Positions 47,723 to 58,662 of a DNA stretch of 64,000 nt are shown here, in pieces. Below the pieces are notes generated by a model. The model saw nothing but the letters and a program-made list of their open reading frames with translations. It had not been told where the DNA came from and searched no databases. The stretch's first letter is position 1, and the number at the start of each line of letters is the position of its first letter. Origin of the DNA: Mariannaea sp. PMI_226 (lineage: Eukaryota > Ascomycota > Sordariomycetes > Hypocreales > Nectriaceae); assembly GCA_024336345.1 (NCBI GenBank), contig JANFOG010000009.1:1302001-1366000 (forward strand), in the 5' to 3' direction. The position numbers were made by a program, and so were the translations under genes.

Positions 47723-49491
47723 CTCTTGGGAATAAAAGGAAATCATTTGTCCTACGATAATGTGCACACCTATGTCGCTGACCCGGTGCGATGTTTCAAC
47801 GGCAGGATTTTATAGTCAGGTATATTCAGGCATATTTTCTGTGCCCTTGAAGATTGGTCGGGCGTAGCTTCAATATTTTTTTTTAGAATGGAGTACTCAC
47901 GAGCTCCATCATGCTCCGAACCAAGAATAAGAACCAACTAGACTTGGAAAACGTAAACTCTGCTCGTGATACAAATCCATCTAAAATTGGGGCTGTGAAG
48001 GATCCATGTGAATGATCCATGCTTTCTTGAAACTGCTATGAATGGGTATCGTAGACAAGTCTCTCAAGTCAGCACACTAACTGTGCCTCATAGCGGATCC
48101 TGTTCTAGCATGCGATATAACGCGAGTACATGACTAAAACTATCAATTGCTATGCAGGTGGAGTTTGGGGAAAACAGATACGGTATGTGATTCCGAGTGA
48201 AAGAAGAAAATGCCCAGTATAAAGGTACCTCGTCAACGATGGCCTGGTTTTTTTTCTCCTTGTTGCAGTTGCGAGCATATGAATAAAGTTGCTGGCGTTG
48301 GAGATTGGCGCCACCAGGAACATGTTGGCGCACAACGGTGGGAGCGCCCGCTTGAAGCTGGACCGAAACGGTGCGAGGCGAAGCAGCAAATGGTCGGCGA
48401 GCTGACCTGTCAGGGGAGTCTAATTGCAATCACTGTACAGATTACGCCCAGCGTGGGCAATGGGAAATGGGACATTATTACCTAAAACCGAGAGACATTC
48501 GTAACTAGAAAGGATACACGCGCGACGATCACGCCGTCACATCTGCCTGCCCTTTGTATTAGACTGGACTTTTGTCTCTCATCAATGATTTTATAAATGA
48601 CGTAAGGGATGTGCAAGTGGAAGTGCAAAGCGGGACTGATTTGGTCAAGGCGAGAAAAAATAATAGGAGACGCAGGAACATAAAACAAAAAATCCTTCTC
48701 CTTCGATGGGGATGCACGACACACCAGGCCCAGAAGAAGGCCCAAAAAGCAATTAATCCGCATGAACATGAACCGCAATGCAATGGCTGAAGCTTGGATA
48801 ATAAAAAAAAAAAAATTCTCGACCGTCCGTCCGTTCGTTCGTTCGTCTGCGCATTTCTGCGTCAGCACCGTGAGGTGAGCAACGCATCCTGCATGTGCTC
48901 CTTGTCTATTACTTCATACGTCCACCAGGGAGCTCCTCTCCTGATTCCGAGAATGGCATGGCAACCGGCCTATGGAGCTCCAACAGGACTAGACAAGGAT
49001 CCGATACGAGCAGGCAAGCCCCTAGGGGATCGACCCAGGAGCCTCTATTCTTAGTGGACGCCGGGCCCTGCCACGCTCACAAGCTGGTCAGACTAAGCCC
49101 TGTTTAGGGCCGGATGTGTGTGTCTGGGTGGATTCCATTTTGTTTTGAATGGAAGATTTCAGCCAAGGATGCTAGTGAATTGCCCGGGGGGAGGGAAGGG
49201 AAAGCATTCATCGCCGTGCACAGTATTCTGTGCCTTGAATTTTATTCTGCCTTGGCTTTGTGGCTTGTCAAACTTGGCTGAACTATTATTTTGTCTCCAT
49301 CTGCGCCGGCCCCTTTAAGATAAGACCTCCTTGTGAGACCGACCTCCTTCGTGAAACCTCTTCTTCTTTTCGTCTTCTTCATATACTCAATCCTCACTCC
49401 GTCTCCCTCCTCCAATTCTTGCTGTAACTTCCTCACTCAATAATTCTTTTTTTCTTTCTCAAGAATCCCTCCCACATAAAACTTTCCAACC
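47723..49491. other. Intergenic, kinase-like gene to Cys-rich gene
   Basis: About 1.77 kb with no recognised coding gene. A T run near 47877-47884 and an A run near 48806-48817 are present. A CT-rich segment at about 49,310-49,490 is the promoter and leader of the following plus-strand gene. Confidence 0.4.
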
Positions 49492-50043
49492 ATGTCTTCT
49501 ACCACGTCCGCCCTTTCTGCTCCCACCAACGGCTGTGCAGCCAACCTCTATGACACTCCTGTTCACGATGCTGTCTGCGCTCTCCCCTACAGCAAGAACT
49601 CGACCGATATCATGATTGCTTGCTGCGGCAAGGCCGACGTCGTCTCTTACTACAACGACTGCGGCCTCTACTGTCTCGCCATTGACCAGACCGTCGGTGA
49701 TCTGATCTCTTGCTTCCTGGACAAGGGCGCTTCTGACGCCTCTGTTTTCTGCCGAGGCAAGAAGTCCGCCACCGCTACGGGCGAGGACAAGGTGCCGGCT
49801 GCCACAGCTTCCGCCAGCGTCGTCCACAGTGCCGGCTCTTCGACGAGCACCGACTCGTCTGACAGCGAGAGCAGCAGCGACAGCAGCAGCGCCAGCAAGT
49901 CTTCCACTTCGAGCGGCTCCAAGTCCACCGGCTCCGGCAACGCTGCTCCCGGCTCCCACCCTCAGCCCGTTGTGACCACCATCGGCCTGGTCATCGGTGC
50001 TCTCCTCTTCTCCGCCACCACCTTTGGTGCTTTCCAGATCTGA
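49492..50043 (+). CDS. Cys-rich, Ser-rich protein with C-terminal membrane anchor
   Basis: Predicted 183 aa single-exon protein with strongly biased, highly-expressed-type codons (GCC, CTC, TCC, AAG). Residues 1-90 are a compact domain with eight Cys (NGC, VCALP, ACCGK, DCGLYC, SCF, FCRG), residues about 95-150 are almost all Ser, Thr, Ala and Asp, and the last 25 or so form a hydrophobic segment (TTIGLVIGALLFSATTFGAF). There is no N-terminal signal peptide, so insertion would be tail-anchored. Eight Cys recall CFEM domains but the spacing does not fit. Its function is unknown to me. A well-placed CT-rich leader and CCAACCATGTC start context support expression. Confidence 0.85.
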   Translation: MSSTTSALSAPTNGCAANLYDTPVHDAVCALPYSKNSTDIMIACCGKADVVSYYNDCGLYCLAIDQTVGDLISCFLDKGASDASVFCRGKKSATATGEDKVPAATASASVVHSAGSSTSTDSSDSESSSDSSSASKSSTSSGSKSTGSGNAAPGSHPQPVVTTIGLVIGALLFSATTFGAFQI

Positions 50044-50328
50044 GCTGCATCTCTAATCGAATAATTAAGGCGAAACATTAATGCATATTTGGGTTACATG
50101 GACATTTGGTATAATGGACAAAATAGGAGTTGGACGCATCACATTACTCTGGGTTGTATGATGGAAACAACGTCCGCAAGGAGATATGATCTGTTTGGGT
50201 TGGTACTGGATTTAATTTGGCACTTGGATGGATACATACATAGGATTATGGTCGACGATGAACGAATCTTGAAAGATTGTTTGGCCTAACTTAATAAACA
50301 TGACGGATTCCCTTTATTCTATTCTGGC
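50044..50328. other. Short convergent intergenic gap
   Basis: A 285-bp AT-rich gap between two convergent genes. It presumably holds both 3' ends and nothing else was seen. Confidence 0.4.
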
Positions 50329-51392
50329 TCACTTTTCCTGATCAAAATCGTAGCTATTCCCAAATCCCCGATTCAAGTAGTTTTCCATTACCTCATTGCT
50401 GCTGACCCAATCAACAGGAATATCCATTCCCAATTTACCCTCAAGCTCCAATTTCTCAAGCACAGGCTTGATGTCTTCGCCAAACTCCAGCCGCATTCGA
50501 TTGCGATACCATGGTGCAAAATGGATCATAGCTAGCATAACTCTGATGTCGTTTGACTTATTGGGCATCCCCGCGTGCCAGAGTCTGAGATCACGAACGA
50601 CGAGACTTCCCTTCTTGATGACGGGCTGTATGGGAGGCGACACCGTTTGTCGCTCTGCGAGCCAAGCCTCTCGAATCCTGCCACTCGCCCGTTCGCCGTG
50701 CGCTCCTTCTTGTGCATCAACTCCAAATTTTGAGTGAGTGCCGAGCCAGAGCTCAGTGGATCCGTTTTCTGGTGTTGTAGTCACCAAGGGTACATTGATC
50801 ACCAACGCGAATGGGTGTGACGGATGAACAAAGTCGGCGTCCGAGTGGACGGGCTGCCGTTGTGGAGCTTCGCCGGGGGCTGCTGGCATTGCTGAGTTGG
50901 CAGAGCAAAACGTCCATTTGGGTCTAGAGCCGAGTACAGCAGAGGTGATCTGAGTTGCGATGGGGTCTAAAGGTCGTTCCGGGGTTAGAGCCGGGATATT
51001 CAAGCCCCACGGTAGGAGTAGGAAAAACAGGACGTACTTGTGAAGATGGATGGGTAAAAGTGTTCAGCTACTGGTGGGGCATCTTGCTGGAGGTTTCCTT
51101 TGTTGTAGTTGAATGGACTATCATCGCCGCGAGCTCGAAGTGTTTCGGCATCCTGCACCATTTTCCGGTTCAAGGCGTCAATGTCTTCTTGAGGGACAAC
51201 ATCTTCGACAACGACCAGCCCATCCTCGTGCATGTGTCGCACAGCGGTCTCCAAGTTCCTAGCATCGAGCGCCAGGTTTTTCAATTCCGTAGCCGAAGGG
51301 CGAATAACGGTCGGCTGAGCTACTGGCCTCAGAGTCGCGAAGCATCGCTGTCCATTGACGATGGCTGGCAAAATTTTGGATGCACGAAACAT
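50329..51392 (-). CDS. Phytanoyl-CoA dioxygenase (PhyH) family enzyme
   Basis: Predicted 330 aa Fe(II)/2-oxoglutarate oxygenase. Two exons, 51392-51038 and 50966-50329; the 71-nt intron has GTACGT, a GCTCTAAC branch site and TTTAG, and splicing gives the junction FT-NPIATQ. The iron ligands are the HSD in QPVHSDADFVHP and the distal His in LWHAGMPNKS; the Arg in NDIRVMLAM is the likely 2-oxoglutarate contact. The start (MFRASKILPAIVNGQRCFATLR) is basic and hydroxylated, which suggests a mitochondrial presequence. The substrate is not identifiable. Fungal members often work in secondary metabolism, but no cluster partners surround it. It lies upstream of the Zn2Cys6 gene, on the same strand. 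Confidence 0.87.
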
Positions 51393-51669
51393 GGCTGAGA
51401 TGGAATGGGAATCAAATTAGAGGTATTGTGAAGCTAGAGAGAATTGAGTTCCGATGAAGCAGACAAATTTGCGCCTTCTTATAGAATTTGGCTCTTCTAG
51501 TATGGACAGAGTCAGTAGCCAACTTAGCGATCGAGGATGTTGGGAATGCCGAGCTCGGAAAACCCTTCTGTATGTAGGCTGGTGAGTCTTTTCCCCCACA
51601 CCAACGCCATCACCATTTTTGGCATGTAAACTCTCACTCAACCAATAAAAGTTTTCAAGAAGGGAAAAC
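51393..51669. promoter_or_regulatory. Gap between Zn2Cys6 gene and dioxygenase gene
   Basis: A 277-bp interval that is the 3' end of one minus-strand gene and the promoter of the next. No further motif was recognised. Confidence 0.4.
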
Positions 51670-53363
51670 TCATTCTCGTCTCCACGACTCCTTCAGGTCA
51701 TCTGCCAGTCGCTGGACCGGCCATCCTATGGTTGACTTGCAGGCCAAAAGGTGACGAATCAGCTCCTGGCGAGTAGCTTCGGCCCGAATGAACTTGGCAC
51801 CTAGATTTGTATTCAGTCAGTTCTCTCCCGGGAAACCATGTAGCAGGTAGGGCACATAGTTACTGTATGAGATTGGGCCGAATGCGTTTACTATTACTGA
51901 GGGGATCTTCGTGGTGAATGTGATGCCGCAAATGTCGAGCGCGAGTGCCTCCAGGAAAGCATCTTGATCAGTTGGATCGCGGTTGAAAAGATGAAGTGAG
52001 TTAAAGATTGGTAAATGATCTGGTTCTGCATTGACTCGCAGAAGCATCAACAAAATTGAATAGTAATGCATTGTAGAGGCTATTAATGTCAACAATTTTG
52101 TGGTTCTCTGATGTAGCTGGAAGACATTCATTCTTACCGTGACATGACTGAAGAAACCAGATTTGGGGAAACAGTGTGCTTTCTCCAGGTCCACCTGCAT
52201 GGTATGAAAAAGGATGCAACCATTCTGGCCTTTCGGCTGACCACTGAAGAGTCATTTGGAGTAAGGACTCCCAACTCTCAGTTTTAAATTCTCCTTCACT
52301 ACTGAAAGCAAGGTTGACAGCTTTCCCCAGGATGAGGGTGATGGAGTTCAAGTAATCTTCGTCGGAATCATACCGAGGTAGGATCGACACGGCATCCAGA
52401 TCTATCTTCAACGGGCAGTCTTCAAAAAGGCTGAATGTTATGTCTTCTCGGAGATAATTCCAGAAGCCTGCCGCGAGAATGCCGCCTTGGAGATTTCCCG
52501 ATAGTAGGTCCTGGATAGAGACCATGGAGTAGGCTCCACGAAGATGCATATTCGGATCAATGTCACCTATCCTCATGTCAAAACTGCCTCGATACCCAAG
52601 AGCAGACTCGCTTGCTTACTGTCCAGTATTTCATAAGACCGTAGAAGGCATGTAGCTGCCAGAGCCACACCGTTGGTCATTACATCATCATTCTCAGTGA
52701 GCGCAATAAGCAGCCGAACACAATGACGATGATAAAGGTCAGCAATGCTCATAAGACTACTTGCTGTTGTTTTGCATGTGTGCATCGCGGATAGAGCGAT
52801 GATTGCACAGAATAAGAGAGGCTCGTCCAGAGCGGCTCGCGGGATGGCAATGGCGAATGTTGATGTTGAATCGCTGAGATCATACCACTTAGACAGGTTT
52901 TCAACGTAGTGATAGTAAAGGCGAGCAATCTTTGGGTCCTGGAGTGCTACACGTGGGCTTTCAGGGAGAGAATCATGTTTGACTTGTGTGTCGCAACCCG
53001 CCATCAGTAAACTTGCTTGACCAAACAATCACAAGATGTACCCTTGATGAAAGGGTGGGTAACTCACTGGGGAGCGGCCGGTTCAGAGAAGCCTCGCGAA
53101 TTTGGAGAGCTTTCTCTGACCTATCGCAGTAGCGATTGGATTTTTGACACTGTTGGCATACTGGTTTTGTTTGGTCGCCTATCATTGGTGTTTGACGTCA
53201 GTGGGCGTTCGTTTCCCAGCATTGGAGATGAACAAAAAGTTGGGGACCGACATTTTAATTTGCGCCGTCGGCAGGTATTGCTTCAATCGCAGCATGTTAG
53301 CGACGTCCCATATATCCCATTCATGAAGCCTTACCAAGAGTCTTTACTAAGTGGTCGAGGCAT
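51670..53363 (-). CDS. Zn2Cys6 fungal transcription factor, seven exons
   Basis: Predicted 446 aa nuclear factor assembled from seven exons: 53363-53335, 53280-53252, 53178-53068, 53015-52620, 52566-52138, 52079-51864 and 51800-51670. All six introns (52-73 nt) have GT and AG ends and keep the frame. The first two exons are only 29 nt each, and splicing them yields an exact zinc cluster: CNTCRRRKLKC, then DQTKPVC, then QQC and QKSNRYC (C-x2-C-x6-C-x6-C-x2-C-x6-C). The rest is a fungal-specific factor middle region, with LYHRHCVRLLIAL, WFLQSCHAS and YYSILLMLLRV, ending in TIGWPVQRLADDLKESW, the typical last helix. No single frame shows the gene, so it is easy to miss. Targets are unknown; it sits 277 bp upstream of the dioxygenase gene. 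Confidence 0.85.
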
Positions 53364-54069
53364 GTCGGGCTTTGCAGGTGAATGAGTGGCCCTGGGTCGG
53401 TGAAAAGTGGCCACCGAAATTCCGGAGAGGGAAGCGGGTGAAGGTTGACAAAAGTCCGGGGACCCCGCAGAGAGCTTTGTCAAAAAGAAGAAAAAGAGTT
53501 AGGCTACCCTGAACCAAAACTCCTGCTACTTTTTTTTTAACTTAAACCCACCCGTTTCACGGTGATGTGCCATTTGCAAAGATCCGATGTCTTGGATGTT
53601 CAATTGGGTTGTTTGCACTGGGGTAAGGTTTCGCCATTTTTCTTTTCGGACCTGCATGCCGGTTGGCAAAATGGTTACATGGTCATGCAGAGGATGTTGG
53701 AAGAAAGAGGGTCTGGGAGATGAAACGTTTCAATTCTTCTTCGGATTGTTCATCCCTCTACCTGGTGGTATTTTTACCATGATTATATCTAGACACGAGT
53801 ATTTCATCGGCAAGAGTCTTTACCGCTTATGCCAGGAATGCAAACGAATAACGATTTCTATCTGAACTCCTGGAAATATAAAGATTAAATACATGAATTA
53901 GTGGGTAGGTAGAGAAGGAAAGTAGGTTGAAAGATAGGTCCTTTCCAGTATGGAGCTGTAAAGGCATTCCTGCTGTTTAGACCCCTTCTTAGGGTGTGTT
54001 GTGAAGATTATCGAAGCTGGTTTTTATCCAACGGCCTGACGTTCATGGGACGAGGGACGAGGGACTAGA
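53364..54069. other. Intergenic, Zn2Cys6 start to ZIP transporter end
   Basis: About 700 bp upstream of the Zn2Cys6 gene and downstream of the transporter. The plus-strand frame at 53587-53865 has no domain. No element was recognised. Confidence 0.4.
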
Positions 54070-55170
54070 CTATGCCCACTTGCCCAGAAGCGACATGACA
54101 AAGGTACCAAGATATAAGGAAACGAGCATAAAGGCCAGACGCTTCTTGTCGTTGGTTCGCTGTGGGTTGTAGAGGAAGTCACGAGCAAGCATCTCGACGA
54201 AGCCCGTGTAAAGAAGAATGCCAGCAGAAATGGCATCGAGGACACCAGAAACAACGTTAGCAGTGTACGATCCGCTGTTGTATGTTGTTCGCAGCCCCAA
54301 GCCAATGGCAATGGAAATCGGAGTCGTCAGTCCATACGCAAGACAGAGAACCCAGGGCATCCAGCGGAGTCCACGTGGGAAAGGAATCACACTGAGACGG
54401 GCACCAATACCCAAGCCTTCGAATGACTGGTGAAAGACAAGGACCGGGTACAGGGTTTTGAACTCCTCGCCAACGACGCCCAAGTTGAGTCCGATAATGA
54501 CGCTGTGGAAGAGAACACCGAACTCGAGGATGAGAAACGCGGCAATCTGAGACCGAAAGCTCTGTAGCGCCTTCTCAGAGTCGTTTTCGAGATTCGCCAG
54601 CTCGTCGAAATCATTAGCAGGGGCACTGACAGCTTTGGTCACTTCTTTGGCCTTCCTCTGTTCCGTGTCTTGGTCTGCGGAGTGAAGGTCCTGGTGCGTG
54701 TGTGTGACAGTACCCTCGACATCGACATGAGCCATGTTGTAACGCATGTCAACGTAGTATTCTGCAAGAAAGTCCAAGAGGAAGATGATCATTGCCGATG
54801 TAAGAGCCAGGGCTGGTGGCCACGAGTACTCGGCCCAGCCACCTGTCAACCCAACGCAGCTTGCCGGACCGATCTCATCGTAGGCAGGGTCGAGCAGGTG
54901 TATGAAGGCGGTGGCGATGATAACACCGGCGCCAAAGTAGCGAGCGAAGAGGTATACGTAGAGTGGAATTCGAAGGCGGCGGACCCTAGTGGCTAGGACA
55001 GGAAAGAAGGTCGTAGCAGTTGACACGATCAAGATGACGAAGAGAGCTGAGATACGGGCACCAAGACGGCCATCGTACTCATTATCGCCCGCAGCCAGAT
55101 AACAAACAATGTCCCGCTGGTCAGCAGTGTCGAGATCGACTGAGTGTGGATCGAAGGAACCGTCAGACAT
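54070..55170 (-). CDS. ZIP-family zinc transporter (Zrt1/Zrt2-like)
   Basis: Predicted 366 aa plasma-membrane importer of Zn(II) or another divalent metal, in one exon. About eight membrane segments are visible. The metal-path motifs are LFHSVIIGLNLG in TM4 and HQSFEGLGIGAR in TM5. A His-rich loop (HVDVEGTVTHTHQDLHSADQD) lies between TM3 and TM4, as expected for fungal ZIP proteins. It starts at the ATG at 55170 with a short hydrophilic N-terminus and ends in MSLLGKWA, the usual ZIP ending. The size equals that of yeast Zrt1 and Aspergillus ZrfA and ZrfB. A Zap1/ZafA-like palindrome lies about 770 bp upstream, suggesting induction by zinc starvation. Confidence 0.93.
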   Translation of the reverse strand: MSDGSFDPHSVDLDTADQRDIVCYLAAGDNEYDGRLGARISALFVILIVSTATTFFPVLATRVRRLRIPLYVYLFARYFGAGVIIATAFIHLLDPAYDEIGPASCVGLTGGWAEYSWPPALALTSAMIIFLLDFLAEYYVDMRYNMAHVDVEGTVTHTHQDLHSADQDTEQRKAKEVTKAVSAPANDFDELANLENDSEKALQSFRSQIAAFLILEFGVLFHSVIIGLNLGVVGEEFKTLYPVLVFHQSFEGLGIGARLSVIPFPRGLRWMPWVLCLAYGLTTPISIAIGLGLRTTYNSGSYTANVVSGVLDAISAGILLYTGFVEMLARDFLYNPQRTNDKKRLAFMLVSLYLGTFVMSLLGKWA

Positions 55171-55940
55171 AATGAGGTCGTTTTTTTAAGTGTCTGCGGA
55201 TGGTGATTATAGATCGGGACTACAGATAAACAGCCTGAAAGCGAATAGGGAGAGGATTTTATACTCACTCTCAAGACAGGGAACATTGGTGCAACTAACC
55301 ACCAGGGTTCTCATCCTGTGGCCATCCACTACAAATAATGCCTCTCTTCTGAATAAACAGCCAATACGATTAGTTCGATGGGATAGGAGCTGGCAAGGAG
55401 TCAGCATGAACTACTCGATTGATTGGATGGATGGTGGCCTCACAACGGCCGTTTTGTCCATCAGGGTTCTCATCGGACCCGTTCTTGGGTGGCTTGACTC
55501 CATTCAACGACAGCAACTAACCGAGATGGTCCAACCGTTTCTTGGAAGAATGACGAGGCTTTTGTGCAGAATCTGATGATTGGTGGTTAAAAGAAGATAA
55601 AGGAAACTAACAGGCATTTTCAATTGTAATATATCTTCGTCCAAGATGCAGGTAGGGTGCCCTGCATGATGTAGCACGGGCAACTCGGCACGAGAGGGTT
55701 AACCCCTTTCAGCACATACTATGCATCTTCCTCGAGAGAAGGGAATGAAATGGAAAAAAGTGTAGTATAATTAAAAGCGCTCATAGGGCCTAACTCTGAA
55801 GCCATTGAGATTGATAAGGGCATCTTGCAGAGCAGCCCGGAGCGCCTCATTTTGAGCCACTGAAGCTTGCTTTGAGTTGGACTGCCCAACACCTCTGCCT
55901 CTTCCCCACTACGTAATATCAAACCCTGGCTTTCGACGTT

Positions 55941-55968
55941 ACCTTGAAGGTTGTGTTAAGACACCTTG
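55941..55968. promoter_or_regulatory. Zinc-response-element-like palindrome upstream of ZIP gene
   Basis: ACCTTGAAGGT at 55941-55951 matches the yeast Zap1 zinc response element (ACCTTNAAGGT), and ACCTTGG at 55963-55969 contains the CAAGGT core of the Aspergillus ZafA site on the minus strand. Both lie roughly 770-800 bp upstream of the ZIP transporter start. The match is seen directly; the function is inferred from known regulators. Confidence 0.6.
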
Positions 55969-57409
55969 GTAGTTTGAAACGGTTTGGGTCGGGGCCTTTA
56001 GGCGTATGCGTGGGGGTGACTGGTCGAAGTTTCATTTGGACCGCTTGACATGCCTTTCTTGGAGAAGCTTCTATTCCCATCATACTTCGGAAATGATATT
56101 ATGGTCCAATTTATTGGCGGTTGCACTTTGAAACCCATCTATTACTTATTTAATTCATCTTCATGACGCTCCAGTATGACGGTTTGAGCGTGGGCGGCAG
56201 TCAAGAAACCCATGTGACGGGGCGTTTTGTACCTAAAGCCTGACCTGGGAAGAGTTTTCTACCCTTTGGTCTCAACAGCTGAACATGACATAAAAACCAG
56301 GTCAGAGACAAAAAACTTCTACAATTAAGCGCAAATATTCAAAGGCACTAGGCTGTTCACCGATTTGGGAGTAATTTGGTAATAGAACTACCCCGGCACG
56401 CCAAAACGTAACGGTTACTCTTCTCTTTGCAATAGTAACTCACTTTGATGCAAACTACCCTTCAACTTGTTTCTTCGAGCAGGTATATACGATAAATGTT
56501 TGCCGCTCTCTCACATTGCACCAGTAGCAAAGAGCATACACTCAAACGCCGAAAAGAATGCAAGATGGAAAATTAGGGTCAATAGCAGCCCCGCTTGTCA
56601 CTGGCATGGGTAAGGACATTCTGGTTCTGGCGTCTGTTGGAATAAAGAATCCGACCCCCAAGGTGGCTGGGAATCATCAGGACTACTGTATATATATCAA
56701 GAGCATCTCTAATCATATAGCTCCTTAATCAATCGTCTTTGCTTGCATTTTATCACACTTTCTACTGTCAACAGCGTCAGCCCAAGGGCCTCCGTCGAGG
56801 GTCATTACAATGCAAGTGAAGAGATGTAACTCTATTCACAAGGACAACACAAAGAGAGGGTATTAAAGCATCATCTGGGCGATTGAATACACACCGAAAC
56901 AAGAATTTTCAAATCCAGAAACAGTATATTTCGGCAGGGTGCTCAGCTGAAGGAATCGGGGTTTGACCCACAACCCGTGCACTCTCCCGTGCTATGTCTC
57001 TACCTGAGACTCGTAGGCCTTTCCAACCTCTGCACTTCTCTATGTATTATTGAAACATATAAACTCGTCGTCATAGCTTATTTGTGATTTGTGACCGAAA
57101 CAAAACCTCCATCTTGAATCCAAGGTCTGCAGCGAAAGGAGATACTTGGCCGACAATCAATAGTTTGCCAAATGAGCAAATTTCTCATGAAACACAATAG
57201 ATGAGACTCTTCAATGATAAAATCTTGACTATCCTATTTCTCTTTGCAGTTTTAATGGCTAGAATGTAAGTTTTGTAATCCATACCGCTCAGTTCCCGAA
57301 GAGCTTGCACAATATTTTCTAATGATATGACCAGTTATTCGCAAAGTATGTACCCACGTGCAGTTATCCTTTGACAAAATAATTCGGTGTCTGCTTCTTG
57401 GTTCCCCCG

Positions 57410-57456
57410 CTCTCTCTATCTCTCGAAGCCTTCAGCCCTTCGGTGAGAGAGAGAGG
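57410..57456. repeat. Imperfect CT/GA hairpin
   Basis: CTCTCTCTATCTCTCGAAG is followed after a short loop by CTTCGGTGAGAGAGAGAG. The two arms pair with one bulge. It lies about 520 bp upstream of the phospholipase start. It may be a GAGA-type promoter element or just a microsatellite inversion. Confidence 0.5.
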
Positions 57457-57977
57457 AGAAAGCGGATGACCTGCATGCACTAATCGTGCTTTAACTGCCG
57501 AGGGTATCTTATCAAGTGGGGATTAATGGGCCGATACAAGGTCTCGCTATATAAGACCCCTGTCCAGAGGGATTACATCTTAGGCTCCCTTCTTGTCTGA
57601 GTTAGGGAGGAGGTTTACAAAGGATGGCGCATGAAGCCCGAAAACCATGCAATGTCCAGCTTGGCACGCTTTATTCGCCAATTGGATGTGTATTGTTCTC
57701 CAACTATGTCGCAGCAAAGCACAAGTTCCTGCACCGTATTAAGCAAATAGCGAAGTTTGGAGCAATCCCGTGGACATTATGCTCACAGATCCCTACTGTT
57801 TTCGGTAGGTAGTGTTTGGATGCCCGGAACATTTGCCAGACTGGGCTAGGCTCTAGGAACTGTCACCAGAGACAAGACATACACAAATATACAAAAAGGT
57901 ATTGGATTCCCAGCTTCTAGCTGTAGTTCTCTTCTTCAGAGGAATAATCACAGGCAGAAATTGAACAATAATCCAAT

Positions 57978-58662
57978 ATGAAGTTGACCTCAGCTTTCCT
58001 TGTCCTGCTCCCAGGAGCCCTGAGCTCTCCCGCTCGGCGTATTGACAAAGCTCTTCTGGAACGTCAAACTATTCAAGAAGTTACTGATGAACTTCTCTTC
58101 ACTGTCACCCTGCCTACTTTCATCTCTCGCCGCAATGCCAAGAACCCTCCTACTCTAGACTGGTCTTCAGATGGCTGTACTGATTCGCCTGACAACCCGT
58201 TTGGGTTCCCTTTCATCCCCGCCTGCTACCGGCACGACTTTGGCTACCAAAACTACCGAGCTCAGTCAAGGTTTACTGACAGCGGGAAGCTCAATATTGA
58301 CAACAACTTCAAGTCCGAGTATGTTTACCATAACCGCCCTTCGTAGGGGGGTTGTATCCTACCTCACCTATTCCTCCTTCAAACCCTTCAATTTGAGTCA
58401 GATTGTTGCCTGGGAGCCTCAACGCTAATTTGTGATGTCTCATTTTAGCCTCTACTACCAATGCAATTCAACGAGTGCCAAAACTGTCTGCAAGGCATTG
58501 GCAGATGTGTATTATGCCGCTGTCAGGGCATTTGGAGGTGGCGATGCATCTCCTGGAAAGAGAGAAGAGGACCTGATTGCAATCTATGAAGAGAAGCTTG
58601 CTATCTACAACAAGCTTGTCGAGGAGGCTCAAAAGAATGGAGAACTCCCGTATTTGGACTAG
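57978..58662 (+). CDS. Secreted fungal phospholipase A2
   Basis: Predicted 184 aa secreted enzyme that hydrolyses the sn-2 ester of phospholipids, of the prokaryotic/fungal PLA2 type. Exons 57978-58318 and 58449-58662 are separated by a 130-nt intron (GTATGT...TTTTAG), and splicing joins FKSD to LYYQC. A signal peptide (MKLTSAFLVLLPGALSS) is followed by an ARR and LLER-type propeptide with dibasic and single-Arg processing sites. The active site is the HD of ACYRHDFGYQNY, preceded by TDSPDNPFGFPF. Cys are few (about four), as in this subfamily. The ending GELPYLD lacks any anchor. The reading of the first exon alone into the intron gives a spurious ending YVYHNRPS. Confidence 0.9.

Larger units (their letters stand above)
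55171..57977. other. Intergenic, ZIP transporter promoter to phospholipase
   Basis: About 2.8 kb with the promoter of the minus-strand transporter (zinc-response-like sites at 55941-55968) and the promoter of the plus-strand phospholipase (TATA-like GCTATATAAG at about 57546 and an imperfect hairpin at 57410-57456). No gene was recognised; a 62-codon frame at 57624-57812 lies in the phospholipase leader zone. Confidence 0.45.
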
